Shown piece after piece: positions 35,986 to 44,032 of a stretch of DNA of 64,000 nucleotides (the stretch's first letter is position 1; each line of letters begins with the position of its first letter). The position numbers were made by a program, and so were the translations under genes. The stretch covers positions 1,240,001-1,304,000 of the forward strand of contig NZ_CP022437.1 in NCBI RefSeq assembly GCF_002224365.1. The letters are read 5' to 3'. Below the pieces are notes generated by a model, which ran no database searches, was not told the DNA's origin, and was given only the letters and a program-made list of their open reading frames with translations. The DNA comes from Virgibacillus necropolis. GTDB lineage: Bacteria; Bacillota; Bacilli; Bacillales; Amphibacillaceae.

Positions 35986-37245
35986 ATGCAAGGATTTGTT
36001 GATTTCATACAAGGATTTTTGGATTTAGGGGCAACAGTAATCCTACCAGTTGCAATATTTTTATTGGGATTATTTTTTGGTCAAAAACCAGGTAAAGCAT
36101 TTCGTTCTGGTTTAACAATTGGGGTTGCTTTTGTTGGTATTTTCTTAGTTATCGATTTGCTTGTTAATAACTTAGGACCTGCTGCGCAAGGCATGGTTGA
36201 ACGATTAGGCGTAGAACTGACTGTTATTGACGTGGGTTGGCCTGCGACATCATCTATTGCTTGGGCATCCGTGGTAGCAGCATTTATCATTCCTCTTGGT
36301 CTAGTAGTAAACGTTGTTATGCTTCTTACAAAAACAACGAAAACAATGAACGTGGATATTTGGAACTTCTGGCATTATACGTTCATGGCTGCAATGGTCT
36401 ATGCAATCTCAGACAGCATTATCCAAGGTTTAATCGCAGCGGTATTGTTCCAGATAGTTTGTCTTAAAGTCGCTGACTGGACAGCACCCATGGTTAGTGA
36501 ATTCTATGAATTACCAGGTGTTTCCATCGCAACTGGTAGTACTATTTCCTATGCGCCTGGTATTTTCTTGGTAAAAGGACTGCAAAAAATTCCTGGTGTT
36601 AAGAACTGGAGTGCAGATCCAGATACAATTCAAAAACGATTTGGTATTTTTGGAGAATCCATATTTATTGGACTATTCTTAGGTGCTGCAATCGGTGCAT
36701 TGGCAGGATACAATGCTGGTGAAATAATCGAAATCGGGATGGCGATGGCCGCTGTTATGGTATTGATGCCACGTATGGTTAAGATCCTGATGGAAGGTTT
36801 AATGCCTGTATCAGAATCTGCACGTGAATGGTTAAACAAACGGTTCGGTGATAGAGAAATTTATATTGGACTTGATGCAGCAGTTGCACTCGGACATCCA
36901 GCTGTAATTTCAACAGCGCTAATCCTTGTTCCGATCACAGTAGTAATGGCCGTAATTTTGCCAGGTAACGCTGTATTGCCGTTTGGGGACTTGGCGACGA
37001 TTCCGTTTATTGTCGCATTTATCGTAGGTGCTGCTCGAGGTAATATTGTTCATTCGGTAATTGTTGGTGCGATTATGATTGCTATATCACTATATATCGC
37101 AACAGATGTTGCACCAATATTCACTGAAATGGCTACAAATGCTAATTTCGAGATGCCAGAAGGTTCAGCTAAAATTTCTAGTATTGACCAGGGTGGTAAT
37201 ATCGTTAACTGGTTAATCTTCAAATTGTTTAGCCTATTTAATTAA
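35986..37245 (+). CDS. gatC: PTS EIIC component (galactitol type)
   Basis: A 419-residue membrane channel with about ten segments. GFVDFIQGFLDLGATVILPVAIFLLGLFFGQKPGKA at the N-terminus begins like GatC proteins, and GDREIYIGLDAAVALGHPAVIS is a typical cytoplasmic loop. It transports and, with EIIB, phosphorylates a polyol; the true substrate is open. Codon use and spacing fit the operon. Confidence 0.9.
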   Translation: MQGFVDFIQGFLDLGATVILPVAIFLLGLFFGQKPGKAFRSGLTIGVAFVGIFLVIDLLVNNLGPAAQGMVERLGVELTVIDVGWPATSSIAWASVVAAFIIPLGLVVNVVMLLTKTTKTMNVDIWNFWHYTFMAAMVYAISDSIIQGLIAAVLFQIVCLKVADWTAPMVSEFYELPGVSIATGSTISYAPGIFLVKGLQKIPGVKNWSADPDTIQKRFGIFGESIFIGLFLGAAIGALAGYNAGEIIEIGMAMAAVMVLMPRMVKILMEGLMPVSESAREWLNKRFGDREIYIGLDAAVALGHPAVISTALILVPITVVMAVILPGNAVLPFGDLATIPFIVAFIVGAARGNIVHSVIVGAIMIAISLYIATDVAPIFTEMATNANFEMPEGSAKISSIDQGGNIVNWLIFKLFSLFN

Positions 37246-37288
37246 ACAGGCGCTGTAGCTAGACAATAAACGGTAAGGAGGAGTTCAA

Positions 37289-38320
37289 ATGAAAGCGTTA
37301 GTAAAAACAGAACTCGGATTTGGTAATTTAGAAATTCAAGATAAAAAAGAACCGCAAGCCGGTAAAAACCAAGTGAAAATTGAAGTGAAATATGCAGGTA
37401 TCTGCGGATCCGATATTCATACCTATGAAGGCCATTACAAGGTGGGAGTACCTGTTACATTAGGACATGAATTTTCTGGTGAGGTGGTGGAAGTCGGTGA
37501 AGGTGTTACGGAATTTAAACCTGGTGACCGTGTTACATCAGAAACTACTTTCTATATTTGCGGGGATTGTGACTATTGTAAAGCTGGCGACTACAACTTA
37601 TGTAATCATCGAAAGGGACTAGGAACACAGCAGGATGGAGGCTTCACCAAATATTTAATCGCACGTAAGGGAAGTGTCCATAAGCTCCCGGAAAATGTGG
37701 ATTATCAATCAGCGGCAATGACAGAACCATTAGCATGTACACATCATGCTGTGTCCAAAACAGAAATTAACCAAGGCGACATTGTTGTTGTTATTGGTCC
37801 AGGCCCAATTGGATTATTTACTGCACAGGTTGCTAAAAGCCGAGGTGCTATCGTTCTAATTACTGGTTTAACCAATGACAAGGTACGTTTGGATAAGGCA
37901 AAAGAATTAGGTATCGACTATGCAGTTGATACTCAAAAACAAGATATTAAGGAACTTGTTAATAGCTTAACAAACGGATATGGTGCAGATGTTGTATTTG
38001 AGTGTTCTGGTGCGGTTCCTGCAGCAAAACAAGGACTTGACTTATTACGTAAAAAAGGACAATACGGTCAAGTTGGACTTTTTGCTCAACCAGAAATTCA
38101 ATTCGATCTTGAAAAAATCATTCAAAAAGAAATTCGTGTTGTTGGAAGTAGAAGCCAAAAATCTGCAGACTGGGAACCATCGCTTGAATTAATGAATAAT
38201 GGCAGTGTAAATGCCAAAGCAATGGTAACGCACGAATTTGATATTGCAGAGTGGGACGCGGCATACCAGGCAATTAAGAGTGGGGAAGCAATTAAGGTAC
38301 TATTAACTCCAGTAGAATAA
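37289..38320 (+). CDS. Zinc-dependent alcohol dehydrogenase (MDR family, polyol-phosphate type)
   Basis: A 343-residue NAD(P)-dependent dehydrogenase. It has the catalytic-zinc GICGSDIH and GHEFSGEVVEVGEG, the structural-zinc cysteines CGDCDYCKAGDYNLC, and the Rossmann motif IGPGPIGLF. Sorbitol/threonine dehydrogenase relatives oxidise secondary alcohols. It is the first of two MDR dehydrogenases in the operon, so one may act on a polyol phosphate and the other on a later intermediate. Confidence 0.88.
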   Translation: MKALVKTELGFGNLEIQDKKEPQAGKNQVKIEVKYAGICGSDIHTYEGHYKVGVPVTLGHEFSGEVVEVGEGVTEFKPGDRVTSETTFYICGDCDYCKAGDYNLCNHRKGLGTQQDGGFTKYLIARKGSVHKLPENVDYQSAAMTEPLACTHHAVSKTEINQGDIVVVIGPGPIGLFTAQVAKSRGAIVLITGLTNDKVRLDKAKELGIDYAVDTQKQDIKELVNSLTNGYGADVVFECSGAVPAAKQGLDLLRKKGQYGQVGLFAQPEIQFDLEKIIQKEIRVVGSRSQKSADWEPSLELMNNGSVNAKAMVTHEFDIAEWDAAYQAIKSGEAIKVLLTPVE

Positions 38321-38346
38321 AACTTTTCGAAATGAGGCGATGCTAA

Positions 38347-39018
38347 GTGGATAAACAAGATTTGATCAATATAATTGACTATACATTTTTGAAACCAACA
38401 GCAAGCAAGGAGGATATTACTACTTTTTGTAACGAAACGATTGAACATGGATTTAAGACTGTTTTCGTAAATCCATACTATGTTTCCTATGCACACAGTC
38501 TATTGTCACCTCATAACATTAAGGTCGGAGTACCAATTGGTTTCTCACTTGGTGGGGCAACCACCCATACAAAAGTGGAAGAAACGAAAGAATCGATTAG
38601 AAACGGTGCGGAAGAAATCGACATGCTCATTAATTTAGGTGCATTGAAATCAAAAGAATTTGATGTTGTAAGAAACGATATTAGTGAAGTTGTAAAAGCC
38701 TCTGAAGGTCTACTTGTAAAGGTTATCATTGAAACGGCATTATTAACAAAAGAAGAAAAGATTACTGCTGCTAATTTGATTGTCGAAGCTGGAGCTGATT
38801 TTGTAAAGACGGCTACAGGATTTAACGGCGGCGGAGCTACTGCAAGTGACGTTCAGTTATTACGTTCGGTTGTTGGAAAAGGCTTTGGTGTGAAGGCTGC
38901 AGGAGGCGTTCGCAATTACGAAGATGCATTAACTATTGTTAAAGCTGGTGCAAATCGTATTGGCGCGAGTGGTGCTATCGCAATTATTTCCGGTGAAACT
39001 TCAAATGCTTCTTACTAG
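38347..39018 (+). CDS. deoC: Deoxyribose-phosphate aldolase (DeoC family)
   Basis: A 223-residue class I aldolase with the Schiff-base lysine in DFVKTATGF, a second lysine in GVKAAGG and the aspartate in EEIDMLINLGALKS. It splits 2-deoxyribose 5-phosphate to acetaldehyde and glyceraldehyde 3-phosphate, or a related substrate. The GTG start follows GAGGCG. Being inside a polyol PTS operon rather than with nucleoside genes suggests that the imported compound yields a deoxy-sugar phosphate. Confidence 0.9.
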   Translation: MDKQDLINIIDYTFLKPTASKEDITTFCNETIEHGFKTVFVNPYYVSYAHSLLSPHNIKVGVPIGFSLGGATTHTKVEETKESIRNGAEEIDMLINLGALKSKEFDVVRNDISEVVKASEGLLVKVIIETALLTKEEKITAANLIVEAGADFVKTATGFNGGGATASDVQLLRSVVGKGFGVKAAGGVRNYEDALTIVKAGANRIGASGAIAIISGETSNASY

Positions 39019-39082
39019 ATTAATAGAATAATGAACGATTAAATGAAATAGCTTAATCGTTAAAAAAGTGAGGGTGAAAAAA

Positions 39083-39244
39083 ATGGTAAATACACTATTG
39101 GATTTTATGCTGGGCCCCTTTGAAGTAATAGGTGATTTTTATTTTGAGTATCAAGTCATTTTTAACACACTTATCGTTGGATTCGCCTTATATAAACTAA
39201 TTTTTAACAAAAAGAAATCAGACTCTAATGGATCGGCTAGCTAA
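39083..39244 (+). CDS. 53-residue single-pass membrane protein
   Basis: A small unannotated-looking gene between deoC and the second dehydrogenase. GAGGGTG lies before the ATG; one predicted membrane helix (residues about 24-41, VIFNTLIVGFALYKLIF) is followed by a lysine-rich then polar tail. The sense-strand spacing fits the operon (38 bp to the next start). I recognise no family; it may be an accessory subunit of the PTS permease. Confidence 0.65.
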   Translation: MVNTLLDFMLGPFEVIGDFYFEYQVIFNTLIVGFALYKLIFNKKKSDSNGSAS

Positions 39245-39282
39245 TCTATAACAATCAACTAGGCTATAGAAGGGGTGATTAG

Positions 39283-40335
39283 GTGAGATCCCTAAATCTT
39301 TATGGAAAACAGGATATACGTTTTGAAGAATCATCTGAACCTGTCATCGAAAATGCAAATGATGTAATTATCAAGGTGAAAGCTGTTGGTATTTGTGGTT
39401 CAGATATATCCAGATATAATAAACTTGGACCTTACGTAGAAGGAATGACTTTTGGTCATGAATTCGCAGGAGAAGTAGTAAGGGTTGGATCAGAAGTAGA
39501 TGGAATTAAAGTAGGGGACCGAGTGGCTGGATGTCCAACTTTTTATTGTGGTAGATGCGCAAGCTGTCAAAAAGGTGAACTATCACGCTGTGAAGAACTC
39601 ACTGTTATAGGTGCTAGACACCCTGGTGCATATGCAGAATATGTGAAATTACCAGCTGAAAACGTTATTCCACTTCCGGAAACGGTTGATTATGATACGG
39701 CAGCAATGGTTGAACCATCAGCAGTTGTGGTTCATGGCTTTTACCGTACAAGTATGCAACCAGGTGCAGAAGTCGCTGTAATGGGTTGCGGTAATATTGG
39801 ATTACTGGCAATTCAATGGGCAAAAATTTTTGGGGCGAAAAAGGTTTATGCAATTGATATAGATGATTCCAAGCTTGAAATTGCGAAAGAAGTAGGGGCA
39901 GACGTGTTAATAAATTCATTGGAATTCCCTGCTCATGAACAGATTTTAACGCACACGGATGGTAAGGGTGTTGATGTTGCTATCGAATCAGCTGGATCAC
40001 CAGTTACATCCGCTCAGGTATTTGCATTGCCTAAAAAGGGCGGGGAAGTTGTATTCATGGGTATCCCGTATGCAGATATCACTATTGAACGATTCTATTT
40101 TGAAAAAATTGTGCGCAACGAACTAACTGTATTAGGATCATGGAACGCTATTTCTTCCCCATTCCCCGGAAAAGAATGGAGTACGACTATCCACTATATG
40201 AGTACAGGCCAATTAAATGTTAAACCAATTATTACCCACCGATTGCATTTGGCTGAAGGCCCTGAGACTTTCGACAATATAATAAGTAGAAAAGGTTCCT
40301 ACGGGAAGGTTCTCTTTTACCCCGAGTTAGGATAA
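39283..40335 (+). CDS. Galactitol-1-phosphate 5-dehydrogenase-like MDR protein (GatD-like)
   Basis: A 350-residue zinc dehydrogenase with GICGSDISRY, GHEFAGEVV, the structural cysteines CGRCASCQKGELSRC and a Rossmann motif GCGNIGLLA. The C-terminal region (FYFEKIVRNELTVLGSWNAISSPFPGKEW) is characteristic of galactitol-1-phosphate dehydrogenase, which makes tagatose 6-phosphate. No tagatose kinase or aldolase follows; the operon has DeoC instead, so the substrate may be different. The GTG start follows AAGGGGTG. Confidence 0.88.
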   Translation: MRSLNLYGKQDIRFEESSEPVIENANDVIIKVKAVGICGSDISRYNKLGPYVEGMTFGHEFAGEVVRVGSEVDGIKVGDRVAGCPTFYCGRCASCQKGELSRCEELTVIGARHPGAYAEYVKLPAENVIPLPETVDYDTAAMVEPSAVVVHGFYRTSMQPGAEVAVMGCGNIGLLAIQWAKIFGAKKVYAIDIDDSKLEIAKEVGADVLINSLEFPAHEQILTHTDGKGVDVAIESAGSPVTSAQVFALPKKGGEVVFMGIPYADITIERFYFEKIVRNELTVLGSWNAISSPFPGKEWSTTIHYMSTGQLNVKPIITHRLHLAEGPETFDNIISRKGSYGKVLFYPELG

Positions 40336-40349
40336 AAGAGTATAGTGAG

Positions 40350-40375
40350 AAGCGTCCATGTCGGGCGCTTTTTTT
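40350..40375 (+). terminator. Terminator of the PTS operon
   Basis: AAGCGTCC pairs with GGGCGCTT (one G-T pair) around a 5-base loop and runs into seven T residues. Confidence 0.85.
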
Positions 40376-40482
40376 GATACCTTCCCACACCCAAACTACT
40401 TATATCACATTAGTGTTACCTTTCCATTTAGCCAAAAACTCTGCTATCCTATAATAAAACTACGGAAAAGAGGAAAATACTC

Positions 40483-41205
40483 GTGTCACTAGATTACCAA
40501 AGCTCCATACCTCTACATATTCAATTGAAAATTATTATAGAAAAACAAGTAGCGGGAGGAATTTTTACTGACCAGCTTCCAAGTGAGCGGCAATTTATGG
40601 AGGAATATACTACGAGTCGCAGTACAGTTAGGGAGGCTATTAACCTTTTAGTCCGGGAAGGAATTCTTGAAAAAAGGCATGGAAAGGGCACATTCGTTTC
40701 ATTGAAGCCTATTCATGATTGGCTTGGAAATTTAAGCAGTACAACAGAGACCATTCTCCAGATGGGAAAGAAACCTGGTGCAAAATTAATCACCCATTAT
40801 AAAACTACCGCACCCACCTATATTCAAGAATGTACAGGCTTTACGGAAGCTTATTTTATTAAACGAGTTCGTTATGCTGATGATATTCCGATTGGAGTGG
40901 AGCATCATTATTATCCCGTAACTTTAGGAAAGAAATTAATCGAATATGATCTGGAAAATGCTACATTATATGATTTGGTTGAGAATGAACTGGGTATCCA
41001 ATTTGCAGAGGCTAATCAGACAATTAGTAGCGGTCAATTGCTGCGTGAAGATGAGGAATATGTAATCGTGCCACCTGGATCTCATGCGATAAAAGCAGAG
41101 CGAATTATCAAAGATCAAACAGGACAAATCATTGAATTAGAGCAAGCGTTTTACCGAAGCGATATGTATACATTTAAAATAAACCTATCGCGAAAATTCG
41201 GCTGA
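40483..41205 (+). CDS. GntR/HutC-family regulator with UTRA domain
   Basis: A 240-residue repressor. The N-terminal winged helix (LPSERQFMEEYTTSRSTVREAINLLVREGILEKRHGKGTFV) is followed by a UTRA effector domain from about 85. Such proteins bind sugar phosphates or amino acid-related ligands. It lies after the PTS operon terminator and before the taurine genes, so it could regulate either; the UTRA fold and closeness to the PTS genes favour the sugar system. The GTG start follows AAGAGG. Confidence 0.88.
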   Translation: MSLDYQSSIPLHIQLKIIIEKQVAGGIFTDQLPSERQFMEEYTTSRSTVREAINLLVREGILEKRHGKGTFVSLKPIHDWLGNLSSTTETILQMGKKPGAKLITHYKTTAPTYIQECTGFTEAYFIKRVRYADDIPIGVEHHYYPVTLGKKLIEYDLENATLYDLVENELGIQFAEANQTISSGQLLREDEEYVIVPPGSHAIKAERIIKDQTGQIIELEQAFYRSDMYTFKINLSRKFG

Positions 41206-41282
41206 ATCAACATAATGTGTTATTCATAACTTTTTTAAATAAAACATATTATGATTTTGTATATCTGAATTTAATAAATATA

Positions 41283-41311
41283 TTGAAAACAACTCTTGCA
41301 TTGTCTATACT
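41283..41311 (+). promoter_or_regulatory. Predicted sigma-A promoter before the ald remnant and tpa
   Basis: TTGAAA (41283-41288), a 17-bp spacer and TATACT (41306-41311), about 85 bp before the ald stub start. It could still drive tpa across the remnant. Confidence 0.55.
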
Positions 41312-41396
41312 GGAATTACCGCAACTTAACTGGTACGGACGTCACGATGTTTTAATGCGGTTGTGTGGTATCTATTTTGTTTAGGGAGTGGTGCTA

Positions 41397-41543
41397 ATGG
41401 TAATTGGTGTTCCTCGGGAAATAAAAAACAATGAACGACGGGTAAGGCTTACTCCATCAGGTATTACGGCTTTTGTAAACGCTGGGCATAAGGTTTTAGT
41501 TGAGGGTTTAGTAAGAAATGAAAGCGGTTTCCATAATTACTAG
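41397..41543 (+). pseudogene. ald: Truncated alanine dehydrogenase remnant
   Basis: A 48-codon frame begins with [25 protein letters not shown] and continues AGHKVLVE, the unmistakable N-terminus of alanine dehydrogenase (usually about 370 residues). It keeps a GGGAGTGG ribosome site, then loses similarity ([12 protein letters not shown]) and stops; the NAD-binding and catalytic parts are gone. Alanine dehydrogenase regenerates pyruvate for taurine:pyruvate aminotransferase, encoded next, so it was probably part of the taurine operon. The following 100 bp to 41652 hold no gene I can recognise. Confidence 0.85.
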
Positions 41544-41652
41544 TGCAAACAACATGTCTTTCAACCCATTAACAATTGTTTTAGGTAATCAAGTTTCTGC
41601 TTATTAGGCTTTACAGTTTTACAATCATTTACGAAATGGAATGGAGGCCAAA

Positions 41653-43011
41653 ATGATGAAAACGGAAGCGAATATAGGAAATGTAGTAGAAAAAACAACA
41701 TCCCGCTTATGGAATGCAATGCATCGGTTTAATCCAGATGCAGAACAAGTGGTAGCATCCTCAGGAGAGGGATCATGGTTTACTGACGAATCCGGTAATC
41801 GGTTTCTTGATGGCGTATCAGGCTTGTGGTGTTTGAATCTGGGACATGGTCAACAGGAAATTATTGATGCAGCAGCAGAACAAATGAAAAAACTTTCTTA
41901 TTCTCCTTTAACGATGAATCATGAGCCTGCAGTTAAACTTGCGGGTAAAATAAGTGAGCTACTAGGAGCAAACTATCAAACTTTCTTTTCAAATAGTGGC
42001 TCGGAAGCGAATGAAACAGCTTTTAAAATTGTCAGGCAGTATCATAACCAAACGGGGAACCCTGGTAAATTCAAGTTTATTTCCCGTTATCGTGCCTACC
42101 ATGGTTCAACACTTGGTGCGTTAAGCGCAACTGCACAAGCAAATCGGCGAGTTAAATATGATCCAGGTGTTCCAGGATTTTTGCATGTATATCCACCATA
42201 CAGCTATCGGTCGATTTTTGGCGGTGAACCTGAGGAATCTGATTTAAAGGCTGCTCAATTACTCGAAGAAATGATTAATTGGGAAGGCGAGGAAACAGTC
42301 GCTGCCTTTATTATGGAGCCGTTCATATCGGGTGGCGGGGTGATTATTCCATCGCCAAAATACATTCAGCGTGTGGAGGAAATATGTAAAAAGTATAATG
42401 TGCTGCTGATTATGGATGAGGTTGTTTCTGGTTACGGTAGAACAGGAGAAATGTTTGGCTTTAAGCATGCAGAAGGGGTACAGCCTGATATTGTAACAAT
42501 GGCTAAAGGATTGACGAGTGGTTATTTACCACTCGGTGCCACCGCGGTTAAATCTGAAATTTATGAGGCTTTTAAAGAAGCTGGAAAAGATAATCATTTT
42601 CGTCATGTATCAACATATGGAGGTCATCCTGCAGCGTGTGCGGTAGCCCTTAAAAATATTGAGATTATCGAAAGGGAAAATATTGTTGATAGAGTGCGGG
42701 AACTCGGTAAATCCAAATTAGGTAAACTTCATCAGTTAATCGATCATGAAAATGTTGGTGAAGTTCGACAAGTCGGATTCTTACTAGGGCTGGAGATGGT
42801 AACAACTAAACAATCCAAAGTTCCACTTGACGACGCGAAGATGGCTGAAATAATCGGTGCTTGTAAGAAAAAAGGACTAATTATCGGTAAAAACGGTGAC
42901 ACTGTACCGGGGCAAAACAACGTCATTATTGTAGCACCACCGTTGACTAGTACGGAAGATGATTTGGATTTCCTTGTTGAAACAGTAGATTCAGTGATAC
43001 GTAGTTTGTAG
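41653..43011 (+). CDS. tpa: Class III aminotransferase, probable taurine:pyruvate aminotransferase
   Basis: A 452-residue PLP enzyme. It has SNSGSEANETAFK, RYRAYHGSTLGALSAT, IMDEVVSGYGRTG and the PLP lysine in VTMAKGLTSGYLPLGA. Omega-aminotransferases are hard to tell apart, but the xsc gene two genes downstream and the ald remnant upstream make taurine:pyruvate aminotransferase the best call; it forms sulfoacetaldehyde and alanine. GGAGG (41643-41647) precedes adjacent ATG codons at 41653 and 41656. Confidence 0.87.
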   Translation: MMKTEANIGNVVEKTTSRLWNAMHRFNPDAEQVVASSGEGSWFTDESGNRFLDGVSGLWCLNLGHGQQEIIDAAAEQMKKLSYSPLTMNHEPAVKLAGKISELLGANYQTFFSNSGSEANETAFKIVRQYHNQTGNPGKFKFISRYRAYHGSTLGALSATAQANRRVKYDPGVPGFLHVYPPYSYRSIFGGEPEESDLKAAQLLEEMINWEGEETVAAFIMEPFISGGGVIIPSPKYIQRVEEICKKYNVLLIMDEVVSGYGRTGEMFGFKHAEGVQPDIVTMAKGLTSGYLPLGATAVKSEIYEAFKEAGKDNHFRHVSTYGGHPAACAVALKNIEIIERENIVDRVRELGKSKLGKLHQLIDHENVGEVRQVGFLLGLEMVTTKQSKVPLDDAKMAEIIGACKKKGLIIGKNGDTVPGQNNVIIVAPPLTSTEDDLDFLVETVDSVIRSL

Positions 43012-43055
43012 CAAGCAATGCTTTTAATTTGGAGGGAATTTTAGGGGGGATAGGC

Positions 43056-43991
43056 ATGAATTATGAGAGGTTAAAAACGTTTATTGCTGTCGCTGAAAAA
43101 AAGAGCTTTTCAGATGCTGCAAAAATATTATATGTTACCCAGCCTACGATTACCTCTCAGGTTAAAGCATTAGAAGAAGAATTGAATACTAAATTATTTG
43201 AACGAACTACTAAGAAAGTAGAGATGACTGAGTCAGCAGTCATTTTATATAAATACGCTAGGGAAATTATTCGATTAAGTGATTCTGCACAAAAAGAAAT
43301 ACTGAAAATCGAGGACATCATGCATGGCGATTTAAGTATGGGGTGCAGTCTCACGATTGGGGAATACATTCTCCCTTTGTATTTAAAGAAATTCAAGGAT
43401 TTGTATCCGTTGATTCGAATGAATGTGGATATTTCCAATTCAAATAAAATCGTGGCCAATCTTAAAGATCAGTTAATCGATGTTGGATTAATTGAAACAC
43501 CTATAGATGATCCGCAAATTATAGTTGAACCTTTTCTTGCGGATGAGTTAATTTTAATTGCTGCACCAAACTATTTTTCATCTAATGAAATAAAACTGTC
43601 TATGGATCAGTTGAAACATACGCCCCTTATTATGCGAGAAAAAGGTTCCGGTACCCGAGCGGTGGTAGAAGAGTATTTGAACCAGGCGGGTATGCCAATT
43701 GATGAGTTGAACGTAGTAATGGAACTTGGTAGCACGGAGGCGATCAAAGCTACAGTTGAATCCGGTTTAGGAGTCTCTATTATTTCAAAAAATGCGATTA
43801 TAAAAGAAGAGCAGCTGCAATTATTGACAGCTTTTCCGATACAGGGAATATCTTTTTATCGTTATTTCTATATTGCCTTTCGAAAAGAACAGATTTTAAA
43901 ATCAACAACAGAATTATTTATTGAAGAGTTAAGAAAAATGACATGTGGGGACAGTCCCCCGCCACTCTATCGCGTCACCACTTTAGTGTAG
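43056..43991 (+). CDS. LysR-family transcriptional regulator
   Basis: A 311-residue regulator: an N-terminal winged helix (MNYERLKTFIAVAEKKSFSDAAKILYVTQPTITSQVKALEEEL) and a periplasmic-binding-like effector domain from about 90. It lies between tpa and xsc on the same strand and probably controls taurine or sulfoacetaldehyde use. AGGGGGG precedes ATG 43056. The last 16 or so codons read through a palindromic repeat (43945-44008), giving an odd proline-rich tail (CGDSPPPLYRVTTLV); the original stop may have been lost. Confidence 0.88.
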   Translation: MNYERLKTFIAVAEKKSFSDAAKILYVTQPTITSQVKALEEELNTKLFERTTKKVEMTESAVILYKYAREIIRLSDSAQKEILKIEDIMHGDLSMGCSLTIGEYILPLYLKKFKDLYPLIRMNVDISNSNKIVANLKDQLIDVGLIETPIDDPQIIVEPFLADELILIAAPNYFSSNEIKLSMDQLKHTPLIMREKGSGTRAVVEEYLNQAGMPIDELNVVMELGSTEAIKATVESGLGVSIISKNAIIKEEQLQLLTAFPIQGISFYRYFYIAFRKEQILKSTTELFIEELRKMTCGDSPPPLYRVTTLV

Positions 43992-44008
43992 TGGGGGACT
44001 GTCCCCAC
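43945..44008. repeat. Palindromic GGGGACAGTCCCC repeat pair
   Basis: Two 16-bp arms (43945-43960 and 43993-44008) are perfect inverted repeats around 32 bp, and each arm is itself a palindrome around GGGGAC(A/T)GTCCCC. It overlaps the 3' end of the LysR gene and ends 25 bp before xsc. Confidence 0.75.
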
Positions 44009-44032
44009 TTTAAATTTAAGGAGGAATTTTAA

